From Pseudolysinimonas_A sp044239695 (GTDB taxonomy: Bacteria; Actinomycetota; Actinomycetes; Actinomycetales; Microbacteriaceae), in the NCBI RefSeq assembly GCF_044239695.1, contig NZ_JBIIAW010000002.1:10925-74924 (forward strand): a DNA stretch of 64,000 nucleotides. The letters are read 5' to 3'. The first letter of the stretch is position 1. Each line of letters opens with the position of its first letter. This document shows positions 8,288 to 16,833 of this stretch, piece after piece. The notes beneath the pieces are model-generated. The model did not search any database. It was not told where the DNA came from and saw nothing but the letters and a program-made list of their open reading frames with translations. A program made the translations under genes and the position numbers.

Positions 8288-8561
8288 TTCAGCGAACTCC
8301 TTGGGGATTTCCGTCGACCGGGAGCGGCCCGGTCGACTGTCGGCCGAGGCTCTCCCGGGCGACAGTGGGGGTCCGGTGCGCACCCCGGAACCGGATTGCC
8401 GACGTGACCCCCGCTCGGGGGTCGAGAGGCCGTGACCCGATGTCTTCCTGACAATGTGGGGAGCCGATTCGCCCAACATCTCGGGCCGCTGCCGCGCTCG
8501 CTGGCAGCAGGCTGAGAGGACGCCGGGACCTGCGGCGTCACCGGGTGGTAATGGCGGCGGG
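8288..8561. other. Intergenic region with two strong hairpins
   Basis: This 270-base gap separates the exported-protein gene from psuG. At 8313-8337 GTCGACCGGG and CCCGGTCGAC form a perfect 10-base stem with a 5-base loop, lying in the expected 5' leader of the leftward gene. At 8406-8423 GACCCCC and GGGGGTC form a 7-base stem with a GCTC loop. Neither has a T run, so they look more like leader structures or operators than terminators. No gene was found here. Confidence 0.45.
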
Positions 8562-8567
8562 TACCGT
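8562..8567 (+). promoter_or_regulatory. -10 box (TACCGT) deciding the psuG start
   Basis: TACCGT ends seven bases before the GTG at 8575, matching the window's leaderless pattern. This favours 8575 over the in-frame GTG at 8545 and ATG at 8551. Confidence 0.5.
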
Positions 8568-8574
8568 TGGCGGG

Positions 8575-9489
8575 GTGTTCTCCCCGCTTCTCTCCCCCGA
8601 GGTCGCCGAGGCCCTGAACGCCGGTCGTCCGGTGGTCGCCCTCGAGTCGACGATCATCTCCCACGGCCTGCCGCGCCCGCGCAACCACGAGGCGGCGCTC
8701 GAGTTCGAGACGATCCTGCGTGAGCGCGGCGTCGTGCCCGCGACGATCGCGGTGCTCGACGGCATCCCGCGCATCGGCCTCGACGCCGACGGCGTGCGGC
8801 GCATCGCCGAGGAGGACCTCGCCAAGGCGTCCGTGCGGGACCTGCCGATCCTCGCCGCCCTCGGGCGCTCGGGTGCGACGACCGTGGCCGCCACCGCGCG
8901 GCTCGCCGCGCTCGCCGGCATCCGCGTGTTCGCGACCGGCGGTCTCGGCGGGGTGCACCGAGGCGCGAACGCGACCTTCGACGAGTCGGCCGACCTGCCG
9001 ACCCTGGCCGAGAACGCCGTCACCGTCGTCAGCGCGGGCGTGAAGAGCGTGCTCGACATCCCCGCCACTCTCGAGCGCCTCGAGACGCTCAGCATCCCTG
9101 TGGTCGGCTACGGCACCCGGGAGTTCCCGGCGTTCTGGCTGCGCGAGTCCGGGTACCAGCTGGACTGGGCCGTGGAGGGGGCCGCCGAGGTCGCGGCGAT
9201 CATGCGCGCCCGCGACGACCTCGGCGCCCGCCAGGGGCTCATCGTCGCCAACCCGGTGCCGCTCGGCCAGCAGTGGGACCCGGCGGAGCACGATCGGGTG
9301 CTGAGCACGGCGTGGAAGGCCGCGGAGACGGCCGGGGTGCGCGGCAAGGCGGTCACGCCGTTCCTGCTCGGCTACATCGTCGACGCCTCCGGAGGGCGCA
9401 GCCTCGAGGTCAACCTCGATCTCGCCCGCAACAACGTGCGGGTCGCCGCCGAGATCGCGCACGCCTGGTCGGCGTTGCCGCCTGCCTGA
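8575..9489 (+). CDS. psuG: Pseudouridine-5'-phosphate glycosidase
   Basis: This 304-residue enzyme splits pseudouridine 5'-phosphate into uracil and ribose 5-phosphate, the second step of pseudouridine salvage. Family hallmarks are clear: VVALESTIISHGLPRPRN near the N-terminus, the GGVHRGA block, VSAGVKSVLDIP, and ANPVP. The start is placed at the GTG at 8575 because it follows a -10 box and gives the family's usual N-terminus. GTG 8545 and ATG 8551 are alternatives. The next gene, a PfkB sugar kinase, begins on the last base of the psuG stop (TGATG), the standard psuG-psuK pairing. The uracil released could feed upp, also encoded in this window. Confidence 0.95.
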   Translation: MFSPLLSPEVAEALNAGRPVVALESTIISHGLPRPRNHEAALEFETILRERGVVPATIAVLDGIPRIGLDADGVRRIAEEDLAKASVRDLPILAALGRSGATTVAATARLAALAGIRVFATGGLGGVHRGANATFDESADLPTLAENAVTVVSAGVKSVLDIPATLERLETLSIPVVGYGTREFPAFWLRESGYQLDWAVEGAAEVAAIMRARDDLGARQGLIVANPVPLGQQWDPAEHDRVLSTAWKAAETAGVRGKAVTPFLLGYIVDASGGRSLEVNLDLARNNVRVAAEIAHAWSALPPA

Positions 9490-10385
9490 TGACCACCGAG
9501 CCCCGTCGTATCGTCGTCGTCGGCGACGTCATGAACGACATCGTCGTGGTGCCGCGCGGAGCGATCCGCGGCGACACCGACACCGACGCCCGCATCCAAC
9601 CCCGTCCCGGAGGCTCCGCCGCCAACACCGCCGCCTGGGCGGGTTCCCTCGGCGCCGCGGTCGATTTCCTCGGGACCGTGGGCTCGGCCGACGCCGACTA
9701 CCACGCGGAGGCGTTGCGCAACTGCGGGGTCGAGCCGCACCTCCACGTCGAGCCCGGGATGCCGACCGGGACGATCGTGCTCATCATCGAGGGGCAGAGC
9801 CGCTCGATGCTCACCGATCGTGGCGCCAACGCCGCCCTGCGCGATGCGCTGCTGACCGACGCCGTACTCGATGCGGCCGGGGTGGTGCACGTCAGCGGAT
9901 ACACGATCACGAAGGACTACGGCCGCGGGGCGCCTCGGGCGATGATCGCCCACGCCCGCGACCGCGGCATCCCGGTGTCGGTGGATCCGGCATCGACCGG
10001 ATACCTCGCCGACTACGGCGTCGAGCGGTTCCTCGAGGAGATGCGCGGCGTCGACATCGTCTTCCCCAATGCCGCCGAAGGGGCGCTGCTCTCGGGTGAG
10101 ACCGATCCCCAGCGCATCGGGACCGTGCTGCTCGAACGCTTCCCGATGGTCGTGCTCAAGCAGGGTGCCGCGGGGGCGATCCTCTTCCGGCGCGGTGTCC
10201 CCGCGCTCGCCGTCGCCGCCCCGCGGATCGACAACTTCGTCGACCCGACCGGTGCGGGCGACGCCTTCGCCGCGGGCTTCCTCGCGCGCTGGATCCGGGA
10301 TGGCGACGCCGAGGCCTCGGTGCGGGATGCGGTCGGCGCGGCGGCCCGAGCCGTGATGCTCATCGGCGGCCGCCCACCCGTCTAG
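9489..10385 (+). CDS. psuK: PfkB-family kinase, probable pseudouridine kinase
   Basis: This 298-residue ribokinase-fold protein has the PfkB N-terminal strand VVVGDVMNDIVV, the Gly-rich PGGSAANTA substrate lid region, and the C-terminal signature DPTGAGDAFAAGF with the catalytic Asp. PfkB kinases phosphorylate sugars or nucleosides with ATP. Coupling to psuG by a TGATG overlap makes pseudouridine the likely substrate (pseudouridine to pseudouridine 5'-phosphate). Other substrates such as ribose cannot be excluded from sequence. It is followed after 15 bases by the convergent photolyase gene. Confidence 0.9.
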   Translation: MTTEPRRIVVVGDVMNDIVVVPRGAIRGDTDTDARIQPRPGGSAANTAAWAGSLGAAVDFLGTVGSADADYHAEALRNCGVEPHLHVEPGMPTGTIVLIIEGQSRSMLTDRGANAALRDALLTDAVLDAAGVVHVSGYTITKDYGRGAPRAMIAHARDRGIPVSVDPASTGYLADYGVERFLEEMRGVDIVFPNAAEGALLSGETDPQRIGTVLLERFPMVVLKQGAAGAILFRRGVPALAVAAPRIDNFVDPTGAGDAFAAGFLARWIRDGDAEASVRDAVGAAARAVMLIGGRPPV

Positions 10386-10400
10386 CGTCGTCCTGCAGGC

Positions 10401-11732
10401 TCAGCGTTTCAGGCTCGCGAATGCGTCGAGCGCCTGCCGCCGGGATTCGGCGAGGTCGACGATCGGCGCGAGCAGCTCCTCTGCAGGCACCCAGTCGCGC
10501 ACGTAGTGCCCGTCGGGGTCGAACTTCCTCGCCTGCAGCTCCGGGTTGAACACCCGGAAGTAGGGGGCGGCGTCGGCCCCGGAACCGGCGACCCACTGCC
10601 AGTTGCCGGGGTTGCTCGCCTCGTCGGCGTCGACGAGCGTGTCCCAGAACCACTCCTCGCCGATGCGCCAGTGCCGCAGCAGGTTCTTCACGAGGAACGA
10701 GGCGACGACCATGCGCACCCGGTTGTGCATCGACCCGGTGCGCCACAGTTCGCGCATGCCGGCATCCACGAGGGGGATGCCGGTGCGGCCCTGCTGCCAG
10801 GCCTCGACCTCGAGCCCGCGATCCCAGGACCACGGGAACGCGTCGTAGGCGGCGCGGTAGTTGCGGGTGGCGAGGTCGGGGTTGGCGTAGAGGATCGACC
10901 AGTTGAAGTCGCGCCAGCCGACCTCGGAGAGGAACTTCGGCACGTTCGTCCGGGCGGCGGGGGAGAGGTCGCCGTGCATCCGGTGCCAGATCTGCGTCGG
11001 GGAGATCTCACCGAACCGCAGGTGGGGACTCAGGTTGGAGGTGCCGATCGCGGGCTCGTCGCGGCGGTGGTAGTCGGCGAGGCCCTCGTCGGCGAACGCC
11101 TCGAGGCGCCGGGCGGCTGCGGCTTCCCCGGGCTCCCAGGTCTCGCGCAGACCCTCCGCCCAGTCGGGGCGTGTGGGAAGCAGCTCCCAGCTCGCCAGGT
11201 CGTCGGATGCCGGGGCCGGGCCCCCGGGGAGCTCGCGGGGAGCGGGAAGCGGTTCGCGCATCGGGCGCTCGCGGGCGGCCCGCCAGAAGGGCGTGAAGAC
11301 CTGGTACGGCTCTCCGGCGGCGGTCGTGACCTCCCAGGGCTCGACGAGCAGGTTGGCCGCGAACGACGCCACCTCGACCCCGTCGGCTCGGAGGGTCGAC
11401 GTGAGGCGGGCATCCACCTCCCGGCTTGCACCGTAGCGGCGGTTCCAGAAGACCGCCTCCGCCCCGGTCTCGGCGACGAGAGTCGGGAGGACGTCCTCGG
11501 CGGACCCGCGCCTCAGGAGGAGCCGGCCCCCGCGCTTGTGGATCTCGGCCGCGTGCGCCCTGAGCGAGTGATGGAGCCACCAGAGGGTCGCGCCGCCGAG
11601 GGGTCGGATGCCGGGGCTCTCCTGGTCGAACAGGTACAGCAGCACGACCGGGCCGCCGCGGTCGAGCGCCGCGTGGAGAGCCGGGTGGTCGGCGAGTCGC
11701 AGATCGTCGCGGAACCAGACGATCGAAGTCAC
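10401..11732 (-). CDS. phr: Deoxyribodipyrimidine photolyase (class I)
   Basis: This 443-residue flavoprotein repairs UV cyclobutane pyrimidine dimers using blue light. The N-terminal alpha/beta antenna domain starts IVWFRDDLRLADHPAL. The FAD domain shows EVGWRDFNWSILY, GIPLVDAGMRELWRTGSMHNRVRM, and NPGNWQWVAGSGADAAPYFRVFNP, with the conserved Trp electron chain and Asn/Arg FAD contacts. The length is usual for CPD photolyases. The gene starts with GTG six bases after a TAGGCT -10 box, so it is probably leaderless. (6-4) photolyase or cryptochrome function is less likely given the class I motifs. Confidence 0.95.
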   Translation of the reverse strand: MTSIVWFRDDLRLADHPALHAALDRGGPVVLLYLFDQESPGIRPLGGATLWWLHHSLRAHAAEIHKRGGRLLLRRGSAEDVLPTLVAETGAEAVFWNRRYGASREVDARLTSTLRADGVEVASFAANLLVEPWEVTTAAGEPYQVFTPFWRAARERPMREPLPAPRELPGGPAPASDDLASWELLPTRPDWAEGLRETWEPGEAAAARRLEAFADEGLADYHRRDEPAIGTSNLSPHLRFGEISPTQIWHRMHGDLSPAARTNVPKFLSEVGWRDFNWSILYANPDLATRNYRAAYDAFPWSWDRGLEVEAWQQGRTGIPLVDAGMRELWRTGSMHNRVRMVVASFLVKNLLRHWRIGEEWFWDTLVDADEASNPGNWQWVAGSGADAAPYFRVFNPELQARKFDPDGHYVRDWVPAEELLAPIVDLAESRRQALDAFASLKR

Positions 11733-11738
11733 GACGTC

Positions 11739-11744
11739 AGCCTA
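11739..11744 (-). promoter_or_regulatory. -10 box (TAGGCT) of the photolyase gene
   Basis: Read leftward, TAGGCT is followed by six bases and the GTG start at 11732. The same hexamer with the same spacing precedes the genes starting at 55540 and 59155. Confidence 0.55.
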
Positions 11745-11797
11745 GGAGGACTGTTCGAGGGGGAGTGGACTCTTGACGACGTGCCGTTAAGAGGATT

Positions 11798-11952
11798 GAG
11801 GGTCGGCCGCAGAGGCGAGCGGCCGACCCTCTCCCTTGCACCAAGAGTGTCCTGCAATCACATTCCGCACCCTCCGCCACAGCAAACGGTGGGCGCTGAA
11901 ATGAATGTATAACGAGAAGGTAACGGTGTCTAGTTATCGAACCGTTATTTTT
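11798..11952 (+). ncRNA. Candidate untranslated transcript: long hairpin followed by an intrinsic terminator
   Basis: In the 290-base gap between the photolyase and the GNAT gene, a perfect 13-bp stem (11798-11810 with 11819-11831, 8-base loop) is followed by a more AT-rich stretch. It ends in TAACGGT (11921-11927) paired with ACCGTTA (11941-11947) plus TTTTT, the best rho-independent terminator in the window. The terminator faces right, but no rightward gene ends upstream of it. No open frame of useful length lies between. Inference: a small RNA of about 130-190 bases. An antisense-facing leader or decayed gene is possible. Confidence 0.4.
11921..11952 (+). terminator. Intrinsic terminator
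   Basis: A 7-bp stem (TAACGGT with ACCGTTA, 13-base loop) is followed directly by TTTTTC. It lies about 70 bases before the GNAT gene and may insulate that gene from a transcript starting upstream. Confidence 0.55.
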
Positions 11953-12010
11953 CTGAGACTTGGCTTGGAGCCCGCCCGGCTCCCCTGTGAGACCCGCCGC
12001 GCCCGCTGTC

Positions 12011-12016
12011 TAGGGT
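12011..12016 (+). promoter_or_regulatory. -10 box (TAGGGT) of the GNAT gene
   Basis: TAGGGT is followed by six bases and the GTG start at 12023, with no ribosome binding site between. This is the leaderless arrangement. Confidence 0.55.
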
Positions 12017-12022
12017 GGTTCC

Positions 12023-12895
12023 GTGCGCGCCGATGACGTGTCCTGGGACGGCCTCGTCCCTGCCGACCTCGACGACCTGACGGCTCTCGCCGTCCGCTGC
12101 CTCGCGACGGACGGCGGGCTGCCGCTGACCGCGGAAGCGGACTTCGTGCGTCGACGCTGGACAGTCGAGGGCTCGACGACCCGCCTCGGCCGCGACGGCG
12201 GCGGCATCCTCGTGGCCGCCGCGCGGGTCCGCGTCTCCGCCGGGGTTGCGACGGTCGCCACGCTGGTCGATCCCGCGGCGCGGGCTCACGGGGCTCCCGC
12301 CGAACTGCTGGACTGGGCCCTGGGCGAGGCCGCGCGCCGAGCCCGGTCGGCGATTGTCGAGACCGAGTCGCTGACGGCCGAGCAGGCCGCGCTGTTGACC
12401 GAGCGGGGGCTGCGCCAGGTGTTCGCTGAAGACGTGCTGCGCATCGACCTGACCGAGCCGGTCGCTCCGCGGAGCTGGCCCGCCGGCGCGATCCTGCACC
12501 CGTGGACCGCCGAGACGGCATCCCGGTTCTTCGCGGTCTACGAGGCCGCCTTCCGTGATCGCCCGGGCTTCCCCGGCCAGTCGGCCGCGACCTGGATCGG
12601 CGGCCTCGTCGACGACGGGTTTCGGCCGGAGGCGTCGCTCCTGGTGGAGCTTCCCGGGCGCGGCGACGTGGGCTTCGTCACCGCAGCGGAGGCCTGGATC
12701 GATCAGGTCGGCGTGATCCCCGCGGTCCGCGGTCGGGGACTCGGCGCCGCGCTGACGGCGGAGTCGCTCGACCGTCTGCGCGCCGACGGCGCGATGGAAG
12801 CCTGGCTGAACGTCAACGTCGACAACCCGGCGAAGACCGTGTACCTCCGGCTCGGGTTCGTCGTCGCCGGGCGGCGGGCGCGTTTCGCGGCCTAG
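12023..12895 (+). CDS. Tandem GNAT acetyltransferase (MshD-like architecture)
   Basis: The 290 residues form two GNAT folds. The first (about 1-145) is degenerate. The second (about 150-290) has a good acetyl-CoA loop, IDQVGVIPAVRGRGLGAAL, followed by LNVNVDNPAKTVYLRLGF, the usual end of the domain. Two-domain GNATs of this size in Actinobacteria include mycothiol synthase MshD, which acetylates the cysteinyl thiol precursor. This protein could belong there, but many tandem GNATs have other substrates and no decisive motif is visible. It starts with GTG and overlaps the convergent eccC gene by four bases at its stop. Confidence 0.8.
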   Translation: MRADDVSWDGLVPADLDDLTALAVRCLATDGGLPLTAEADFVRRRWTVEGSTTRLGRDGGGILVAAARVRVSAGVATVATLVDPAARAHGAPAELLDWALGEAARRARSAIVETESLTAEQAALLTERGLRQVFAEDVLRIDLTEPVAPRSWPAGAILHPWTAETASRFFAVYEAAFRDRPGFPGQSAATWIGGLVDDGFRPEASLLVELPGRGDVGFVTAAEAWIDQVGVIPAVRGRGLGAALTAESLDRLRADGAMEAWLNVNVDNPAKTVYLRLGFVVAGRRARFAA

Positions 12896-15800
12896 GCTTC
12901 CGCGTCGCCGCCGGGCGTGCCCGGACCCCCTGACGGCGCCGCATGCCGGGGTTCGGATGCGACCGGTGGCGCCGCCGCGGCGATGTCGGGCGCCGGCGGC
13001 AGCGCGATCTGGATCTGCCGGGGCGGCTCGCTGCGTCGGAGCAGCCGGGCGCGACCGGGGATCGCGGGTGTCGGCCAGGTGCCGGGCCACAACTGCCCCT
13101 CGCTGCGCTCGCCGGAGAGCAGCACGCCGGTCGCGCCGAGGTCCTTGAGCGCCTGCAGCGTCGGCTCGAACAGCGCCCGCGCGCTTCCGGCGACCGGGCG
13201 CGTCACGATCACGTTGAGGGCCAGATCGCGCGCTTGCGGCAGATAGGGCACGAGCGGCTCGAGCGGCGAGCGCCCTCCGGCGGAGAGGATGTCGAGGTCG
13301 TCGGCGATCACCACGATGCGCGGCGTCGTGCCGCCCTCGCTCTGGCGCTTCTCGAGCTCAGCGGCGACGGCGGCGGCGAGTTCGCGCGCCCGCGGCCCGG
13401 TGGCTCCGTGCCCGCCGAGGTACTCGTTCGGGATCGACGCCGCGAGCCGGCCGCGCGGCTCCATGAGCGCGATCACCAGTTCGTCGGGGGTGTGCCGGGC
13501 GATGAGACCGCGCACCACGAGGTCGAGAAGGGCGGACTTGCCGCTCTCCGGGTCGCCGAGCACGAGTACGTGCTGGTCGCGCCCCGCGAGGTCGAGGAGC
13601 GCGGGCTCCATCGTGTCCTGCCGCAGGCCGATCGGGATGCGCTCGGGCTCGTCGAACTCGTCGGGCAGCTCGGTGACCTCCAGGCGTTCGGGCAGCCGCC
13701 GGATCGGCGCGGCCGAGGGGCCGCTCCAGGCGGCCGCCGTGCGCGCGGCGAGTTCGGCCAGCGCCTCGCCGAGGCGCTCGTCGGGCACGTCGTCGACCGA
13801 CGGCAGAGCGACCTGGGCGAACAGCTCGTCCTCGGTGAGCACGCGGCCGGGTTGCACGATGGTCGCGTTGAGTCGCCGCGAGATCGTCGACTCGCCCGGG
13901 TCGTTGAGCCGCAGCTCGTACCGGTTCCCGATGAGCGGCTGCAGGCGCATCGGCACCTCGGCCCAGCGGGTGAGCGTCACGACCAGGTGGATGCCGTACG
14001 ACCCGCCGCGGGTGAGCAGCTCGGCGAGCGGCGCCTCGAGGTGCTCGAAGTCGCCACGGGTCTGCCCGTAGCCGTCGACCAGGAGGAGGACATCCGCCGA
14101 GACGATCTTCGGTACCTCGCCGGCCGCGTGCAGGGCACGGAACCCGGCCAGCGACTCGATGCGCTTGTCGCGGAAGAACTTCTCGCGGGCCCCCAGCATC
14201 GCGAGCATCTCCTCGAGCAGCCGGGTCTGCGATTCGCCGTCGTTGCGGGATGCCACCCCGCCGACGTGCGGGAACGCCTCGAGCCGGGCGAGCCCGGCTC
14301 CGGACAGATCGAGCCCGTAGATGGTGACCTCGGCCGGGGTACGCGTCGTTGCGATGCCCGCGGCGATCGTGCGCAGCATCGTCGTCCGACCGCTCTGCGG
14401 GGCACCGATGATCGCGTGGTGCCCGCCGCCGCGGGTGAGGTCGATCGTCCAGTCGCCTTGGCGCTGCCGGGCGGGGTCGTCGAGCAGGCCGATCGGCACC
14501 TGCAGACCCGTGCGGCCGCCGTCGAGCACCTCGAACAGCGGCACGCGCTCGGGCAGGGGCGGCAGCCAGACGGCGGTCGCCGATGCCGCGGGGGCGTGGA
14601 GACGGGCGACCGCGAGGTCGATGAGCGGCGTGTCCGAGGTCGCGCCGACCTGCCGACCGGGCAGCAGCTCGTCGAGCGACGCCTGCAGCGTGTTGTACAC
14701 CGGCAGGGGCAGCACGCTGGGCCGCACATCGTCGTCGATGAGCGCGGGGCCGGCAGCGGGGCCGGCGACATAGCCCGACTTGAAGCGCTCGTAGACCGAG
14801 GTGTCGACCTTCAGGTACCCGTACCCCGGCACGGGCGGCAGATGGAAGGCGTCCGGGGTGTTGAGGATGACGCTCGACTCCTGCTCGGAGAACGTGCGCA
14901 GGCCGATCCGGTACGAGAGGTAGGTGTCGAGGCCGCGCAGGCGCCCGCCCTCGATCCGCTGACTGGAGAGCAGCATGTGCACGCCGATCGAGCGGCCGAT
15001 GCGGCCGATCGTGAGCAGCAGGTCGATGAACTCGGGCTCGGCCGTCAGCAGTTCGCCGAACTCGTCGATGACCAGCAGCAGGTGCGGCATCGGGGGCAGG
15101 GCCGGATTGAGCCGCCGGGCTTCGCGGTACGCGGTGATCGAGTCGTACCCGCCGAGGTCGCGCAGCTGCTGCTGGCGCCGCACGATCTCGCCGTTGATCG
15201 ACGAGCGGGCGCGCTCGATGAGCCCCGCCTCGCCCTCGAGGTTGTCGATCAGGCCGGCGAGGTGGGGCAGCGGCTGGAACGGGCTGAACGCCGCGCCGCC
15301 CTTGTAGTCGACGAGGATCATCGACAGATCCTCGGGCGAATGCCGCACCGCGAGCGAGAGCAGCAGCGTGCGCAGGAATTCGCTCTTGCCGGAGCCCGTG
15401 GCGCCGATGCAGATGCCGTGCGGACCCATGCCGCCCTGCGCGGCCTCCTTGAGGTCGATCTCGATCGCACCGCCGTCGTCGTCGGTCCCGACCGGCACGC
15501 GCAGGAACGACGCCCCCGCGCGGCGGGTCCACGCCGCCGGCCCGATCGCGTCGACGGACTCCACGCCGAGAAGGTCGAGCGGACCCACCTCGCGCAGCGT
15601 GCCGCCGCCGGAACGGGACTCGGGCGAGAGGCGCAGCGGCGCGAGTTCCCGGGCGATCGCCGCGAGCAGCGCCGGGGATGCCGCATCCACCGTGCCGGCG
15701 ATCGTGCTGCCGGTCGTGAGATCCTCGACCAGCAGGCCGCCGTCGGCGTCGACGGTGAGCCGCAGGGTCGTCTCGCTCGGCTCGTGCAGGCGCTCGCCGA

Positions 15801-16833
15801 CGACCGCGACCGTGACGACGCCGGGCGTCGCGCCGCCCGCGAAGCCGCGAGCCGGGGCGGCCGGGCTGTCGAGCACGGCGACCAGGAGCGACTCGAGAGC
15901 GACGGCACCGCCGCGCTGGACGGTCGACCGGGCCACGCGTGCAGCGATCTCGTCGCGCAGCAGGGTGCCGAGCCCGGCCGCGTCGGCGGCGATCCGCCGG
16001 GCCCGTACCGGCCCGTCCCAGCGGTCGGGCATGAGCGCATGCGGCAGCAGGTCGATCCCGGTCCACTCGGTCAGGGCCTCCGGCGGCACGGCGAAGGCGA
16101 GCTGCACGTCGTCGGGTGCGTGCCAGGCGGCGAGTTGCAGCACGAGGGAGCGTGCGGAGCGGCGGGCGACGTCGGCCGGGCCGACCACCGCGATCGTGCG
16201 GTGGGCGAGCAGATCGGCGATCACGGGGAGGCCGGCGATCGGCGAGTACGCCGCGCGCACGTTGTCCGCCTCGGCGACCATCGTCGGGTCGGCGGGCTGC
16301 ACGGGGTTCGGGTCGACCGGCACCTTCAGCGCGAACCAGGGCACGACCCCGGTCCCCACGCGCACCCGGGCGAAGTCGGCATCCCGGGGGCGTCGCTCCC
16401 AGAGCCGCGCGGGGTCGGCGGCGACGACGGCCAGGCGGGCCGGTTCGGGGTGCGTGACGAGCGCGTCGGCGCGGACCCGGTCGCGTTCCGCGCGGAGGTC
16501 GGCGCGGGTGGTCTCGAGGTAGTCGAGGTAGCGCTCACGGGCCCGCCGACGGCTCCGCGCCTCGCGGCCGCGCGACGACAGCGCCATCCCGACGCCTCCG
16601 GCGAGAGCGACGACGAGCACCATCGCGCCGACGACGACGAAGATCGGGTTGCCGCGCAGCACCACCATCATCAGGATCGACGACATCGAGCCGATGACGG
16701 GCAGCAGCATCTGCAGCGGCGGGGCGCCGATGTCGCCCTCGCCGAGCGGCGGCGGTGCGGCGAGCACCTCCTCCGCGGGAGGCGTCGACGGGGAGGTCGA
16801 CCGGGCGGGCCGGTGCACGATGCCGGTGCTCAT
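12892..16833 (-). CDS. eccC: Type VII secretion ATPase EccC (three FtsK/SpoIIIE domains)
   Basis: The ATG at 16833 overlaps the upstream stop (ATGA), giving 1313 residues. Two membrane helices lie near residues 40-90, and three FtsK-type ATPase domains follow. Domain 1 has GATGSGKS (K483) and LLVIDEFGE. Domain 2 has GAPQSGRT, where the Walker lysine is Arg 816. Domain 3 has GDPESGKS (K1099) and IVVIADDLD. EccC recognises WXG100-type signals and drives export of folded pairs through the membrane. Length and layout match actinobacterial EccC with all three ATPase units in one chain. It is the last gene of a five-gene leftward operon and carries a Pro/Ala-rich tail. Confidence 0.95.
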   Translation of the reverse strand: MSTGIVHRPARSTSPSTPPAEEVLAAPPPLGEGDIGAPPLQMLLPVIGSMSSILMMVVLRGNPIFVVVGAMVLVVALAGGVGMALSSRGREARSRRRARERYLDYLETTRADLRAERDRVRADALVTHPEPARLAVVAADPARLWERRPRDADFARVRVGTGVVPWFALKVPVDPNPVQPADPTMVAEADNVRAAYSPIAGLPVIADLLAHRTIAVVGPADVARRSARSLVLQLAAWHAPDDVQLAFAVPPEALTEWTGIDLLPHALMPDRWDGPVRARRIAADAAGLGTLLRDEIAARVARSTVQRGGAVALESLLVAVLDSPAAPARGFAGGATPGVVTVAVVGERLHEPSETTLRLTVDADGGLLVEDLTTGSTIAGTVDAASPALLAAIARELAPLRLSPESRSGGGTLREVGPLDLLGVESVDAIGPAAWTRRAGASFLRVPVGTDDDGGAIEIDLKEAAQGGMGPHGICIGATGSGKSEFLRTLLLSLAVRHSPEDLSMILVDYKGGAAFSPFQPLPHLAGLIDNLEGEAGLIERARSSINGEIVRRQQQLRDLGGYDSITAYREARRLNPALPPMPHLLLVIDEFGELLTAEPEFIDLLLTIGRIGRSIGVHMLLSSQRIEGGRLRGLDTYLSYRIGLRTFSEQESSVILNTPDAFHLPPVPGYGYLKVDTSVYERFKSGYVAGPAAGPALIDDDVRPSVLPLPVYNTLQASLDELLPGRQVGATSDTPLIDLAVARLHAPAASATAVWLPPLPERVPLFEVLDGGRTGLQVPIGLLDDPARQRQGDWTIDLTRGGGHHAIIGAPQSGRTTMLRTIAAGIATTRTPAEVTIYGLDLSGAGLARLEAFPHVGGVASRNDGESQTRLLEEMLAMLGAREKFFRDKRIESLAGFRALHAAGEVPKIVSADVLLLVDGYGQTRGDFEHLEAPLAELLTRGGSYGIHLVVTLTRWAEVPMRLQPLIGNRYELRLNDPGESTISRRLNATIVQPGRVLTEDELFAQVALPSVDDVPDERLGEALAELAARTAAAWSGPSAAPIRRLPERLEVTELPDEFDEPERIPIGLRQDTMEPALLDLAGRDQHVLVLGDPESGKSALLDLVVRGLIARHTPDELVIALMEPRGRLAASIPNEYLGGHGATGPRARELAAAVAAELEKRQSEGGTTPRIVVIADDLDILSAGGRSPLEPLVPYLPQARDLALNVIVTRPVAGSARALFEPTLQALKDLGATGVLLSGERSEGQLWPGTWPTPAIPGRARLLRRSEPPRQIQIALPPAPDIAAAAPPVASEPRHAAPSGGPGTPGGDAEA

